In this document: in pieces, positions 1 through 9,400 of the stretch | Numbering within the stretch: the stretch's first letter is position 1 | How the letters are laid out: each line of letters begins with the position of its first letter | Source: Bacteroidaceae bacterium | GTDB taxonomy: Bacteria; Bacteroidota; Bacteroidia; Bacteroidales; Bacteroidaceae | Length of the DNA stretch: 44,105 nt | NCBI GenBank assembly: GCA_024693505.1 | Contig: JAILKU010000070.1 | Coordinates: forward strand, 1 to 44,105 | Direction of reading: 5' to 3' | The notes under the pieces: generated by a model | What the model saw: only the letters and a program-made list of their open reading frames with translations | Databases searched by the model: none | What the model was told of the DNA's origin: nothing | Position numbers and translations under genes: made by a program

Positions 1-354
1 TCAACCGGTGTCATTGTGGCTACGGGATATATGTGGGCCCTGGTGCCCGAGGTCATTTCCTACGGCGAATACGTCAGCGGCAAGCGCATAGCCGGTATCG
101 TGAATGCCCTGACGGGTATCTTCTTCAAGGCTGGAATGACCCTGGGCAGTGTGGTGGCTCCCGCTATTCTGGCCTACGTGGCTTACAACCCCGACAGCAT
201 CGACCAGACGCCGCTGGCCGAGGAAGGCATCCTCTGGCTCGTCTGTGTCATTCCGGCCGCTCTGCTCCTGCTGGCGATGTTCATCATCTCGAAATATGAG
301 CTTACTGACGAGAAGATAGACCAGATAAACAAGGAAATTGAAGCCAGAGATTAA
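1..354 (+). CDS. GPH-family sugar:cation symporter, C-terminal part (cut by window edge)
   Basis: The reading frame is open from base 1, so this is the last 117 codons of a gene that begins outside the window. Two or three hydrophobic segments are visible, including a stretch around AGMTLGSVVAPAILAYVAY and a last helix around LWLVCVIPAALLLLAMFII, followed by a charged cytoplasmic tail. The motif PEVISYGEYVSGKR resembles the conserved late segment of glycoside-pentoside-hexuronide (MelB-like) symporters. Its place just before GH43 and GH67 genes fits import of xylo-oligosaccharides or aldouronic acids across the inner membrane, as in the xyn clusters described for Prevotella bryantii. Family is fairly sure; substrate is inferred from context only. 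Confidence 0.8.
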   Translation, partial: STGVIVATGYMWALVPEVISYGEYVSGKRIAGIVNALTGIFFKAGMTLGSVVAPAILAYVAYNPDSIDQTPLAEEGILWLVCVIPAALLLLAMFIISKYELTDEKIDQINKEIEARD

Positions 355-357
355 CAT

Positions 358-418
358 TAACGATAACGCTAACCCTAACCTTAACCCTAACCCTAACCTT
401 AACCCTAACCTTAATCCT
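358..418 (+). repeat. Telomere-like TAACCC/TAACCT hexamer array between symporter and GH43
   Basis: The whole 61-bp gap between the symporter stop and the GH43 ATG is built of near-perfect hexamers (TAACCC, TAACCT, TAACGC, TAATCC), about ten in all. The reading frame stays open through it to a TTG at 338. Translation would give only an Asn-Pro/Asn-Leu repeat, so it is read here as an intercistronic spacer. Confidence 0.8.
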
Positions 419-1450
419 ATGTCACCACGTTATTTATTTCCGGATGATTATATGGCCGATCCTGCAGGCCATGTGTTTAACGGCAAACTGTTCATCTACC
501 CCAGTCACGACCGCCAGTGCGACAATGTCTTCGATGACGATGGGGGGCACTTCCAGATGCGCGATTACCACGTACTTTCTTTCGACGATATCGAAAACGG
601 AACCGCCACCGATCATGGTGTCATCCTCGACCAGGACCAGGTGCCCTGGGTGGAGAAACAGATGTGGGACAGTGACGTGGTGGAGAAGGACGGGCGCTAC
701 TACCTCGTTTTCTCGGCCAAGGACTATAACGGAGAGTTCCATCTCGGCGTGGCCGTTGCCGACAGGCCCGAAGGTCCGTTCGTTCCGCAGGAGCACCCCA
801 TCCGCGGTGCCTACAGCATCGACCCCTGCCTTTTCAAGGACGACGACGGAAGCATCTTCTGCTACTACGGCGGTTTGTGGGGCGGACAGCTGCAATGGCA
901 TGTGCCGCTCAGCGTCAGGCCCCTTCTGCAGCCCGACACAGAGGCTGCTCCTGCCGGTTTTGTCGATATAGGTCATGCTTCCGACAAGAAAACCCAGCTT
1001 TGGGCACCTGCCGATGCGCCTGCTTTGCCAAGCTATGTGGCCCGTATGACCGACGACGTGCTCCAGTTTACAGAAGCGCCGAGGCCCGTGGTCATCCTCG
1101 ACAGTTCCGGACAACCCCTAAGGGCTGGAGACCCGCACCGGTTCTTTGAGGCCAGCTGGATGCATAAGTACGGCGGGAAATACTATTTCTCATACTCCAC
1201 TGGCGACAGTCACCTCCTCTGTTATGCCATTGGCGACAACCCATACGGTCCCTTCACCTACCAGGGCGTCATCCTGGAACCCGTCGTCGGTTGGACCACC
1301 CACCACAGCATTGTTGAGTTCAAGGGCCAGTGGTATCTGCTCTACCACGACTGCGTTCCCTCCAACGACATCACGCATCTGCGTTCGCTGAAGGTCCAGC
1401 GCCTTTTCTACAACCCGGACGGCTCTATCCAAACCGTTCTGAATGCGTAG
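419..1450 (+). CDS. GH43 glycosidase (beta-xylosidase / alpha-L-arabinofuranosidase type)
   Basis: A 343-residue protein without signal peptide, so probably cytoplasmic. The five-bladed propeller signature of GH43 is visible: general base Asp14 in YMADPAGH, a pKa-modulating Asp135 in SIDPCLF, and the proposed acid Glu244 in FFEASWMHKYGGKYY, with a late THHSIVEF motif. The ATG at 419 is chosen because the in-frame extension to 338 only encodes the hexamer repeat and overlaps the symporter. The family removes xylose or arabinose from xylo-oligosaccharides. The gene lies between a symporter and a GH67 gene and overlaps the latter by 8 bases, so the three are almost certainly co-transcribed. Exact specificity cannot be read from sequence. 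Confidence 0.9.
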   Translation: MSPRYLFPDDYMADPAGHVFNGKLFIYPSHDRQCDNVFDDDGGHFQMRDYHVLSFDDIENGTATDHGVILDQDQVPWVEKQMWDSDVVEKDGRYYLVFSAKDYNGEFHLGVAVADRPEGPFVPQEHPIRGAYSIDPCLFKDDDGSIFCYYGGLWGGQLQWHVPLSVRPLLQPDTEAAPAGFVDIGHASDKKTQLWAPADAPALPSYVARMTDDVLQFTEAPRPVVILDSSGQPLRAGDPHRFFEASWMHKYGGKYYFSYSTGDSHLLCYAIGDNPYGPFTYQGVILEPVVGWTTHHSIVEFKGQWYLLYHDCVPSNDITHLRSLKVQRLFYNPDGSIQTVLNA

Positions 1451-3314
1451 ATTCAGGTTTTTTGTTTCGCTGCTTGTCCTTTTTCTGTCAATAATGGCTT
1501 GGGCAGAGGACGGCAGTCTTCTGTGGTTGCGCAACCCTGTGCCATCAGACATCACCTTGCGTATTGACCCCGCCATGCCCGAAGACGACGGCTATCGTAT
1601 CGACGGGAGGACCGTTACCGCCCGGACAGCGTTGGGACTGCTCTATGGAAAGTATGCCCTGCTGCGCGGAGAGCAAGGCGAATCGCACCCGTTCTTCAAG
1701 CTTCGCATTCTCAACCACTGGGACAATCTGGACGGTTCCGTAGAGCGTGGTTATGCCGGAAACAGCATCTTTTGGGCTATTCAGAATTCAGATGTCCCCG
1801 TTCATAATAATCAAGGGAGTGGGGGAGGCCTTGATACCGTCCTGATCAGCCGTTACGGCGAGGCTTGTGCCTCGATTGGCATCAACGGCACTGTTCTCAA
1901 TAATGTTAATGCCTCGCCAAAGATACTTACAGGCGGGTATCTCAAAAAGATAAGGCGGGTAGCTGAAATCCTGCGCCCCTGGGGCATCCGGGTCTATCTG
2001 TCTGTCAACTTCGGCTCGCCGAAGGCCTTGGGGGAGCTGAAGACAGCCGATCCGCTGAATCCAAAGGTGAAACGCTGGTGGCAGAAGAAGGCGGGGGAAA
2101 TCTACAGACAGATTCCCGACTTTGGAGGATTCCTCGTAAAGGCTAATAGCGAGGGCCAGCCGGGGCCGTTCGACTACGGCCGAAGCCATGCCGACGGCGC
2201 CAATATGCTGGCCGATGCCCTGAAGCCTTTTGGCGGCATCGTCATGTGGAGGTCCTTTGTATATGGCGGCCGCCACAAAGGCGAGGATCGCGTCAAACAG
2301 GCGGTTTCGGAGTTTGCCCCACTGGATGGCTTGTTCCGCGACAATGTCGTCCTGCAGTCCAAGAACGGACCTCTCGATTTCCAACCGCGAGAACCCTACG
2401 CACCCATTTTCGACCACATGAGCCGGACGCCGCAGATGGCTGAGCTGCAGATCACGCAGGAATACCTCGGGCAGAGCAGGCATCTGGTCTTTTTGGCTCC
2501 GATGTGGCAGGAATTCTTCTCCTACGTCAGTCCCGACAGACTGGTGGGTCTTGCCGGCGTTGCCAACATCGGTACCGACACCAACTGGTGCGGACATCAC
2601 TTCTCCCAGGCCAACTGGTACGCCTTCGGCCGCCTGGCCTGGAACCCCGCCCTCTCGTCGGATCAGATTGCTGCCGAGTGGCTCCGGCTAACCTTCGCAC
2701 CGGTTAATCCTTCCCCGTCAGCCCTGGTTAGCGATGACATTGACAGAGATGACGGCCGCTCGGACCTGTACCCACGACTCCTAAGCCTGCTCGTTCGCAG
2801 CCGCGAAGCCTGTGTGGATTATATGATGCCGCTCGGTCTCCACCATATCTTCAGGTTCGACCATCACATGGGACCGGACCCGGGAGGCTTCAGGGACGAT
2901 TATCCCATCGAGTGGTGTCCCGTTTACTATCACCGCGCCAACAGAGACAGCATCGGCGTGGACCGCAGCAGTACCGGCACCGGTGCTACGGGCCAGTATC
3001 GCGAGCCCTACCGCTCCATTTATGACAACGTGGCATCCTGTCCCCTGGAATTTCTCCTCTGGTTCCACCGCCTGCCCTGGTCGTATCCCATCCGGCAGAC
3101 AGGGCGTACGCTCTGGCAGGAGATGTCGTATCGCTACAATCGTGGCGTGGCCGAAGTGGACAGTCTTGCATCAATCTGGCAGCAGGCGAGGCCCTACATC
3201 GATGAGCAGCGGTGGAAGGAGGTCGATGAGCGTCTCCGCTTCCAGCAGCAGGATGCCCGGCTGTGGCGCGACACCTGCCTCAAGTACTTCGGGCAATTGC
3301 AGGACGCGCCTTAA
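1443..3314 (+). CDS. GH67 alpha-glucuronidase
   Basis: A 623-residue protein with a short N-terminal hydrophobic segment ending near AWA (residues 19-21), so probably exported to the periplasm. The GH67 hallmark NHWDNLDGSVERGYAG is at 91-106. The expected catalytic residues are present: acid Glu237 in KANSEGQPGP, and the pair Asp312 in NGPLDFQPREP and Glu340 in ITQEY, 28 residues apart as in characterised members. GH67 enzymes cleave 4-O-methyl-glucuronic acid from the non-reducing end of aldouronic acids made from glucuronoxylan. At 623 residues it is somewhat shorter than the roughly 700 usual, mostly in the N-terminal domain. It overlaps the GH43 gene by 8 bases. Confidence 0.95.
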   Translation: MRRFRFFVSLLVLFLSIMAWAEDGSLLWLRNPVPSDITLRIDPAMPEDDGYRIDGRTVTARTALGLLYGKYALLRGEQGESHPFFKLRILNHWDNLDGSVERGYAGNSIFWAIQNSDVPVHNNQGSGGGLDTVLISRYGEACASIGINGTVLNNVNASPKILTGGYLKKIRRVAEILRPWGIRVYLSVNFGSPKALGELKTADPLNPKVKRWWQKKAGEIYRQIPDFGGFLVKANSEGQPGPFDYGRSHADGANMLADALKPFGGIVMWRSFVYGGRHKGEDRVKQAVSEFAPLDGLFRDNVVLQSKNGPLDFQPREPYAPIFDHMSRTPQMAELQITQEYLGQSRHLVFLAPMWQEFFSYVSPDRLVGLAGVANIGTDTNWCGHHFSQANWYAFGRLAWNPALSSDQIAAEWLRLTFAPVNPSPSALVSDDIDRDDGRSDLYPRLLSLLVRSREACVDYMMPLGLHHIFRFDHHMGPDPGGFRDDYPIEWCPVYYHRANRDSIGVDRSSTGTGATGQYREPYRSIYDNVASCPLEFLLWFHRLPWSYPIRQTGRTLWQEMSYRYNRGVAEVDSLASIWQQARPYIDEQRWKEVDERLRFQQQDARLWRDTCLKYFGQLQDAP

Positions 3315-3345
3315 ACCCAATCCCTTCCTCCGCCTGCCGGATGGT

Positions 3346-3373
3346 AATTTTGAATTTATCAATTTTGAATTTA
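3346..3373 (+). repeat. 28-nt dispersed repeat, copy 1
   Basis: A 28-base AT-rich sequence made of AATTTTGAATTTATC plus AATTTTGAATTTA. It lies in the 68-bp gap between the converging GH67 and fasciclin genes and is repeated without a mismatch, in the same orientation, at 39565-39592. Confidence 0.85.
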
Positions 3374-3382
3374 AATCTCGCC

Positions 3383-5452
3383 TTACCAGATATCCTCGGG
3401 TGTCTCAGGATTGTCGTAAACCTCTTTGGGGCAATACTCGAAATAGTCCAGGACAAGATAGACCGTCGTATAGTCTAAGCACGACTTCAGGCGGATATAG
3501 TACGTTTCATCGGGCTTCATCCATTGGCGCAGGATGATACGCCGTATCTGGCTTTGGCTGGTTCGTGCCGGAGTTACACCATCTCCGGCAGTGATGTTCA
3601 CGCCCTTCATGAAACCGTGGTTGCGCAGGAACTTGTCCACCTCGGAGTTGTAGTCGTCATCGTCCGTATCCGCTTCCCATCCCATATGACTGGGATATTG
3701 GCCCGTTGGCGTATCATAGTACAGGCCTCCCATGCGCAGGTCGAGGGGGATTCCCATGGCAGGCAGGCGCAGCCGGTCGTTACCCCAGTAGAACTGGAAG
3801 ATGCCGCGGTTGTCATCGGCCGCGGTAATGCCATAGCGCATCTCATACATGCCTTCGCGAGGCACCGGGGGCAGGCGCAGGGTCAGGTCGGTTACGCCGC
3901 GACTGGCCATCTCGTCGCCGCAATATGTGACGAAGCCGCGCTGCTCGGGTGTGCCGCCCGTGTTGACGAAGAAATTACTCTCGTCCGTGAGCCAGGCATC
4001 GCTCAGATAGCGGTACTCGCTGTCCTTTGGGAAGGCGAATATGCGGGTCCAGCCAACGCGGGCACCGTTGTTGACGGCTTCCGGGAAGGTGGTCACCAGG
4101 TCGAAGCGGATGCGCTCCTTCCCAAGATTATCGCTCGTAGCCTGGTCATAGACGAGGAGCTTCTGCAAAGGATAAATCATGGCGTTGCTCAGGTTGCCCT
4201 GATTGGCAGCCTCCGCTGTGCCTACTGACAGCCCTGCCTTGTCGGCATCGCAGCTTATTTCGTGGTAGGTGCCGCGCCGCCCGTTGTCCAGTTTGGGGAA
4301 GCGGTTAATGTAAACACCTTCCGACTCAGCACTCTCAAAGAACTTCATCAGCCGCCGCTTGCCCATCGTGGTGTAGTATTCGGCCAGGGCAACGGTGGGA
4401 TTGCGCAGGCTGGGGTCATATCCGTACTCGTTGCGGTGCAGGACGAGGCGGTCGGCAGGCAGGCGGACGGGCAGAAGGTGGTAGGTCACGAACTGGTTCA
4501 GCAGGTTGTCCTCGCTCCTGTAGTCATTGTTCCGAAGGGCATTGGGATAGTAGTTGTTCCGGTCGAGCCAGTTCACTACGTCGTCCACCGTGATATCCAG
4601 TGCGGGCTTGCCCAGTGCCTGAGCCCAGAAATCGTCCGTCTCGGCAAAGAAGGTGTAGCCGTAGTAGCGGTGCTCGGGGATTAAGCCGTCGTGCAGTTCC
4701 GTCTTAATGCGGTTCTCCAGATAGCACTTCCTGTAGGCCATATCCTCCGAGAGAGAAAGAGAATCCCTCAGTCCGACGGCATGAAGCAGCAGGCAGGAGA
4801 CGTAGAATCCTTCCTTCTTCTCGGAAACCACGCCGGATATGTAGTCGCCCAGCGTATTCAGATTGGAGAGCACCACGCTGTTAACGGAATGTATCACGCC
4901 GTTCAGGGCCGGTATGTCGCGGTTGATGGAGTCTATCTTGGATCCGTTCACCCATATCTCGTCCACATCGCCGTAGGCTACTGTGAGCCTGCGGTCATAC
5001 ATGTTGGGCCTCAGGATCTCGGCATTCTGTGCCGTGGGGAAGTCCCATGTCTGAATGATTTCTCCATTGTCTCCGCTGTCGATGATGCTGCTCATCACCA
5101 ACAGTTTCTGAACCGAGTCGCGCCGTGTGCTGTCGGGGAAGCCGCCCCAGTCGGGATTGCTGATGACATGCTCCTCGCAGAGTCTCTGCAGGTAGGCATC
5201 AATGGCCTCATTGGTAGGGGCGAAAACAGTGTAGTGGCCGCGTGCCGTCAGCAGCTGCCGTATAGTAGTCTGCGAAACCTCGCTGACGCGGACATCTCCC
5301 GTCAGGCGGTAGAACTCACTATACTGGCTGTGACGCTGCAGATAGTCGGCCACCGTATAATCCTGAAAGACGTAGCGGGCCGAGGTATCCACATGCTCCG
5401 TGCAGCCTACAATGACGGGAATCAGTATCAGTATGGTTAATAGCTTTTTCAT
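3383..5452 (-). CDS. Fasciclin-domain surface lipoprotein
   Basis: A 689-residue lipoprotein: a lysine-rich start, a hydrophobic stretch and a lipobox ending in VGC at Cys16. The first fasciclin (FAS1) domain covers about residues 30-200, with the typical YTVFAPTNEAIDAYL box and the closing NGVIHSVNSVVL box. A second, more divergent FAS1 domain lies at about 230-420. The last 250 residues look like a beta-rich domain, with repeated Tyr/Arg strands, that I do not recognise. Such proteins sit in the outer membrane of Bacteroidota, often beside glycan loci, and are thought to bind or adhere. It is transcribed alone, opposite to the xylan genes, from a clear promoter at 5496-5526. Confidence 0.8.
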   Translation of the reverse strand: MKKLLTILILIPVIVGCTEHVDTSARYVFQDYTVADYLQRHSQYSEFYRLTGDVRVSEVSQTTIRQLLTARGHYTVFAPTNEAIDAYLQRLCEEHVISNPDWGGFPDSTRRDSVQKLLVMSSIIDSGDNGEIIQTWDFPTAQNAEILRPNMYDRRLTVAYGDVDEIWVNGSKIDSINRDIPALNGVIHSVNSVVLSNLNTLGDYISGVVSEKKEGFYVSCLLLHAVGLRDSLSLSEDMAYRKCYLENRIKTELHDGLIPEHRYYGYTFFAETDDFWAQALGKPALDITVDDVVNWLDRNNYYPNALRNNDYRSEDNLLNQFVTYHLLPVRLPADRLVLHRNEYGYDPSLRNPTVALAEYYTTMGKRRLMKFFESAESEGVYINRFPKLDNGRRGTYHEISCDADKAGLSVGTAEAANQGNLSNAMIYPLQKLLVYDQATSDNLGKERIRFDLVTTFPEAVNNGARVGWTRIFAFPKDSEYRYLSDAWLTDESNFFVNTGGTPEQRGFVTYCGDEMASRGVTDLTLRLPPVPREGMYEMRYGITAADDNRGIFQFYWGNDRLRLPAMGIPLDLRMGGLYYDTPTGQYPSHMGWEADTDDDDYNSEVDKFLRNHGFMKGVNITAGDGVTPARTSQSQIRRIILRQWMKPDETYYIRLKSCLDYTTVYLVLDYFEYCPKEVYDNPETPEDIW

Positions 5453-5495
5453 GTCTTTTTCAACTCATAAGATGCCATTCTATCGAACTACGCCG

Positions 5496-5526
5496 CAAAG
5501 ATATACTTTTATTCGGAATTGACCAA
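5496..5526 (-). promoter_or_regulatory. Bacteroidota promoter for the fasciclin lipoprotein gene
   Basis: On the minus strand TTG (5524-5526), a 20-nt spacer and TATCTTTG (5496-5503) match the -33/-7 pattern of the primary sigma factor. The -7 box is 44 nt before the start codon. Confidence 0.75.
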
Positions 5527-6004
5527 CAAAGAAGAAGATAATTATTAGATATTGCCCAATCTCCGATATTCACCTTCGCCAGAATCAGTCTAGTGTACAA
5601 GCCGAATCAAATACATTGGCGCAGGATAAAACTTCCGTGGGAACTTAAGGCATACCTAACCGAAGATGATGCATAAAGAATCAAATGCAAATGCAAAAAT
5701 GCAAAAATCGGAGCAGCGAGAGCCATCCAAGCTTGATTGGGGATGGCCGAACCGAGAGAGCAGCGAGCGGAGAGTAATGCTTGCATGAACTATCCTGAGT
5801 CGCGTTCGAGGAAGACAACAAGTCAGTCGCGTCGATTTTAGACCGAAGGTCAAAAATGCAAATTTGCAAAACATTCAACTTTTTCCAGGGACAGACAATC
5901 CTGAATATTGCAATATGACAGGTCCGTAAAGGCAGCCGGAACCCATTCAACCTATGTCAGAGCTAAGATAAAAGCCACTCAACTTTTTCCAGGGAAGGAC
6001 ACCC

Positions 6005-6092
6005 ATTAATACTTGTGGCTGCTACTATTAATACTTACAGTTGCAGCTATTAATACTTGCAGTTGCTGCTATTAACACTTGCAATTGTTGTC
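6005..6092. repeat. 22-bp tandem array, ATTAATACTT type (4 units)
   Basis: The decamer ATTAATACTT (last copy ATTAACACTT) starts at 6005, 6027, 6049 and 6071, exactly 22 bp apart, followed by degenerate GTTGCAGCT-like sequence. The next array continues in nearly the same register. Confidence 0.85.
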
Positions 6093-6094
6093 AT

Positions 6095-6182
6095 ACCCGC
6101 CCCAATCATTATTTACACCCGCCTCCCGTAAAATTTACACCCGCCTCCCGTAAAATTTACACCCGCCTATAGCAAACTCCAC
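6095..6182. repeat. 22-bp tandem array, ACCCGCC type (4 units), left copy of dispersed element
   Basis: ACCCGCC starts at 6095, 6117, 6139 and 6161. Two units are identical over 22 bp and contain GTAAAATTTAC. The right-hand unit runs into TATAGCAAAC and CCACAATCCGC. The reverse complement of this block recurs at 43921-44014. Confidence 0.9.
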
Positions 6183-6397
6183 AATCCGCTGTATGCCCTT
6201 ATCCTCTCCTCCAGCTGGCAGGGTTAAGGCAAAAGCCATTCAGCTTTTCTAGGAAAGGACAGCTCTCACTCCTTTTGCATTTTTGCAAATTTGCATTTCA
6301 GCGAAATGGGGAAAGCTGAAAACGGCAGAAGAAACTCAATTTACCATTATAAAGCAAATTTTAGAGGTGGAATGCTATCTGTTAAGGATAAAATTAC

Positions 6398-6405
6398 TAT
6401 CTTTG
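6398..6405 (+). promoter_or_regulatory. -7 box upstream of the GH106-like gene
   Basis: TATCTTTG is a perfect TAnnTTTG box 46 nt before the ATG at 6452. No convincing TTTG stands 19-21 nt upstream, so this promoter may be weak or activator-dependent. Confidence 0.55.
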
Positions 6406-6451
6406 CAAGTGATATACGTAGGAAACTGTAAGAACTGAGACAAATACCATC

Positions 6452-9400
6452 ATGAAACATCTATTTTTCATCTGCTTTATACTGTTCAGCAACAATGCAC
6501 TGCATTCGCAGGAAATCAGACAGGCCTATAAGGGCTATCCCTCGCGCAGCGGGGAGATAGATATCCGCAGCGGTTTCCAGAACCCGCCCAAGGGATACGG
6601 CAACGTGCCTTTCTACTGGTGGACAGGCGACTCGCTGAAGCTGGAACGGCTGCAGGAACAGCTGGACATCCTCTCCGAGGCCTCCACTGACGGCCTTTGC
6701 GTGAGTTACAACCACACTCATGCCGCCGTCGATACGGCCCTGAATGCTGCCGGGCACGGACCCTGCGGACGTGTGCAGAGCGGATCGCCCTACGTGATGA
6801 AGGACCCTGAGTGGTGGCAGATATGGAACGATTTCTCGGCCCGCTGTGCAGAAAAGGGCATCGGATTGGGGATGGACGACTATGTGGTGGCATGGCCCCA
6901 GAACGGGGAGTTTATTGACGAGGTGCTGAGTCTGCCCGAGATAAAGAACCATCAGGGGCGGCTTAGGATGGCTCTGCTCGGACCGGCCGACAAAAAGCCC
7001 GAACATGTGCTGACAGCCAGGAAGAAAGAAGGGTCGGACAGTCTCTATACGGTATATACGGAACGCGCGCCTGAGCTGAGTCCCACCTTCGGACAGCAGA
7101 TGATAAATCACTATTTCCAGCCCTTTGTCGATCACATGGATGCTCAGGGACTGAAAGGTATGAACTATTTCTTCCAGGATGAGCTGCAGTACTATCTGAA
7201 CCTGCACTCCTGGACCGACGACATGCCCGGGGAGTTCCGGAAAAGGAAGGGATATGACATCGTGCCGCTGCTGCCCGACCTGTTCGATACAGACGGGGAT
7301 GAGGCACGCAGGGATGAGATTTCGCGCACCCGGCTGGATTATGCCGAGGTGGTGACACAGCTGGCCGAGGAGCGGTACTTCCGCCCTATCTATGAATGGC
7401 ATGCCGAAAAGGGGCTCATCTACGGCAGTGACAATGAAGGGCGCGGCACGGCCCCCACTCAGTACCTGGATTATTTCAGGGTGGAGAAATGGTTCACTGC
7501 GCCAGGCAATGACGCACCCTCCAGGGGGAGCAGCTTCCTGCAGACCAAGGTGTCGAGCAGTGCAGCCCACCTGTATCAGCGGCCTCGTGTATGGCTGGAA
7601 GCGTTCCACAGCATGGGATGGGATGCCAACGGAGCCCTGCTCACTCACCAGCTGGACCATCATATCATTGCAGGCGGCAATCTGCTCTGCCTGCATGGCC
7701 TCTACTACTCCACTCATGGCGGATGGTGGGAATGGGCGCCTCCCTGTTTCCACTTCCGTATGCCATACTGGCCCCACATGAAGGCGTGGCTGAAGTATGC
7801 CGAACGCCTCTGCTTCCTGTTGAGCCAGGGCATCCATGTGGCAGATGTGGCAATCCTCTATCCCACAGAGACCCTTCAGGCCTTCCCGGGCTCTTCGCCC
7901 AGTCTCTCGTTCTCTGTCGTGAATGAGCTGAGTCCCCACGGCATCGATTTCGACTTCATCGACTATGCTTCGTTGCAGCAGGCCGGAATAAACCGTCAGC
8001 GCCTGAGCATTTCCGACGAGAACTACCGCGTACTCGTACTGGCCGACACAAGGGCCGTTCATGCCGAGACGCTGCAGAAGATTCAGGAGTTTGCAGCAAA
8101 GGGAGGCATCGTGGTGGCATTGGGGAACATGATGAAGGAACTGCAGCAGGACGAGCACATCATCAAGGTCGCCTCGCCTGCTGAGGTGCGCCAACTGGTA
8201 CTCGACAAGACGACGGCCGATTTCAGCGCCTCCTCGGGCGAGGGGCGTGTCCTGCATCGCCACATCGGGAATCAGGATGTCTATATGGTGATGGATATCC
8301 CACACGGCGACGAGCTCTTCTTCCGCTCTCACGGCAAGGTGGAGGTATGGGATGCCCAGCACGGCACCATTAAAGAGGTGTCCGCCCTGAGAACTGACGA
8401 GAACGGCACCTGGGTGCGCTTCGACGGAGAGAAGGAGGCCTCGCGCATCTACGTCTTCTCGCCTGGCACACCTGTTCAGGCCACGGAGAACGGACAGCGG
8501 AAAGCAGAAAGCGAAAAAGTCATCCCGCTGGAAGGGGACTGGGACGTTACCATCGTGCCCACCATGGACAATAAATGGGGCGACTTCCGTCTTCCCGCCT
8601 CGGAGGGCAAGATAGGCGTGGAAGCCCGCGAGATAAAAGCCTTCTTCCTGCCTGGGACGGGAAAACTCCGCGTGGAGGAACTGATGGCAGCCGCCAACGG
8701 CAGCAACTATATCTATGGTTACGGGCCATACATGGAGACTGTCACCGTCTCCAAAGAACGCTCTGTAGATGATTTGGTGCAGGAAGCGCTGGCCGGGAAC
8801 AACGGACTCGTCTGGCGGCCATATAGCTTCTCCTGGCAATACGGCGTGTTCGACAGTCCGGGCAGTCAGGGATATCATGGACTGAAGGCTAAGGTGGAAA
8901 GCAAATTCCTGATACTGGATCAGGGAGGGCACCAGCTCTTCCGTACGAAGGTCTATGCTCCCCAGAACGGGCAATACCGCAAAATTGTGGAAGGAGTGAA
9001 GCCCTGGGTTTTATTGGACGGGGATGTGTACAAAAGTGATGATGTTATCTCCCTGAAGAAAGGGTGGCATACCCTGCTTCTGGTCTATCCTGATACGAAG
9101 AAGGCGGGCTATTCTCTGGAGGGAATGCGCAGCAGCAGCGTGGATAAACGCGACCGTTCTATGGTTATGTTCTATCCTGCCGGCGAGCCTGAGCCGAAGA
9201 CCGTCGGAGAATATGAGCCTATCGTGGCCTCGAAATGGTACGGCACGAGGTTCCTGCCCTTTGACATCCGAGGGGGAGAAGAGGGGCGTTGGCTCTACCG
9301 TTTCCCCACAGCACCAGGGACTGCCCAGATGCATTTCGATGTGAAGGGCAAGATACTGGGCATCTGGATTGACGGCAAGAAGACGGGTCTGCCCGACAAA

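Larger units (their letters stand above)
5453..6451. other. Gene-free, repeat-packed intergenic region (about 1 kb)
   Basis: No ORF here has coding features. The left edge carries the fasciclin promoter and the right edge the promoter of the GH106-like gene. In between are TGCAAA/TGCAAAAA clusters (5684-5706, 5851-5872, 6276-6296) and a GC-richer block at 5709-5850. Three copies of a CAACTTTTTCCAGGGA-like motif follow (about 5877, 5981 and 6242), then a palindromic AATATTGCAATATGAC (5904-5919) and two successive 22-bp-period arrays (6005-6092, 6095-6182). Much of this recurs inverted at the right end of the window. Confidence 0.8.

Noticed and set aside
358..418. Real telomere or chromosome end
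   Set aside because: The repeat lies inside an operon with genes on both sides, is short and has variant units.
3524..5440. Plus-strand open frames (3524-4228, 4262-4684, 4691-5440) opposite the fasciclin gene
   Set aside because: They abut one another only because the opposite strand is coding; no start signals or domains.
5656..5950. Short minus-strand frames in the repeat region
   Set aside because: Cys/Phe/Leu-rich products of repeated non-coding sequence with no family resemblance.
6005..6182. Possible CRISPR array
   Set aside because: Units are contiguous 22-mers without unique spacers of 30 bp or so, and no cas gene is present. The same holds for the arrays at 27537, 36079, 36193 and 43942.
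6461..8974. Very long minus-strand open frame (837 codons) opposite the GH106-like gene
   Set aside because: Product has no recognisable domain or signal and mirrors codon bias of the plus-strand gene, whose protein has clear domains.
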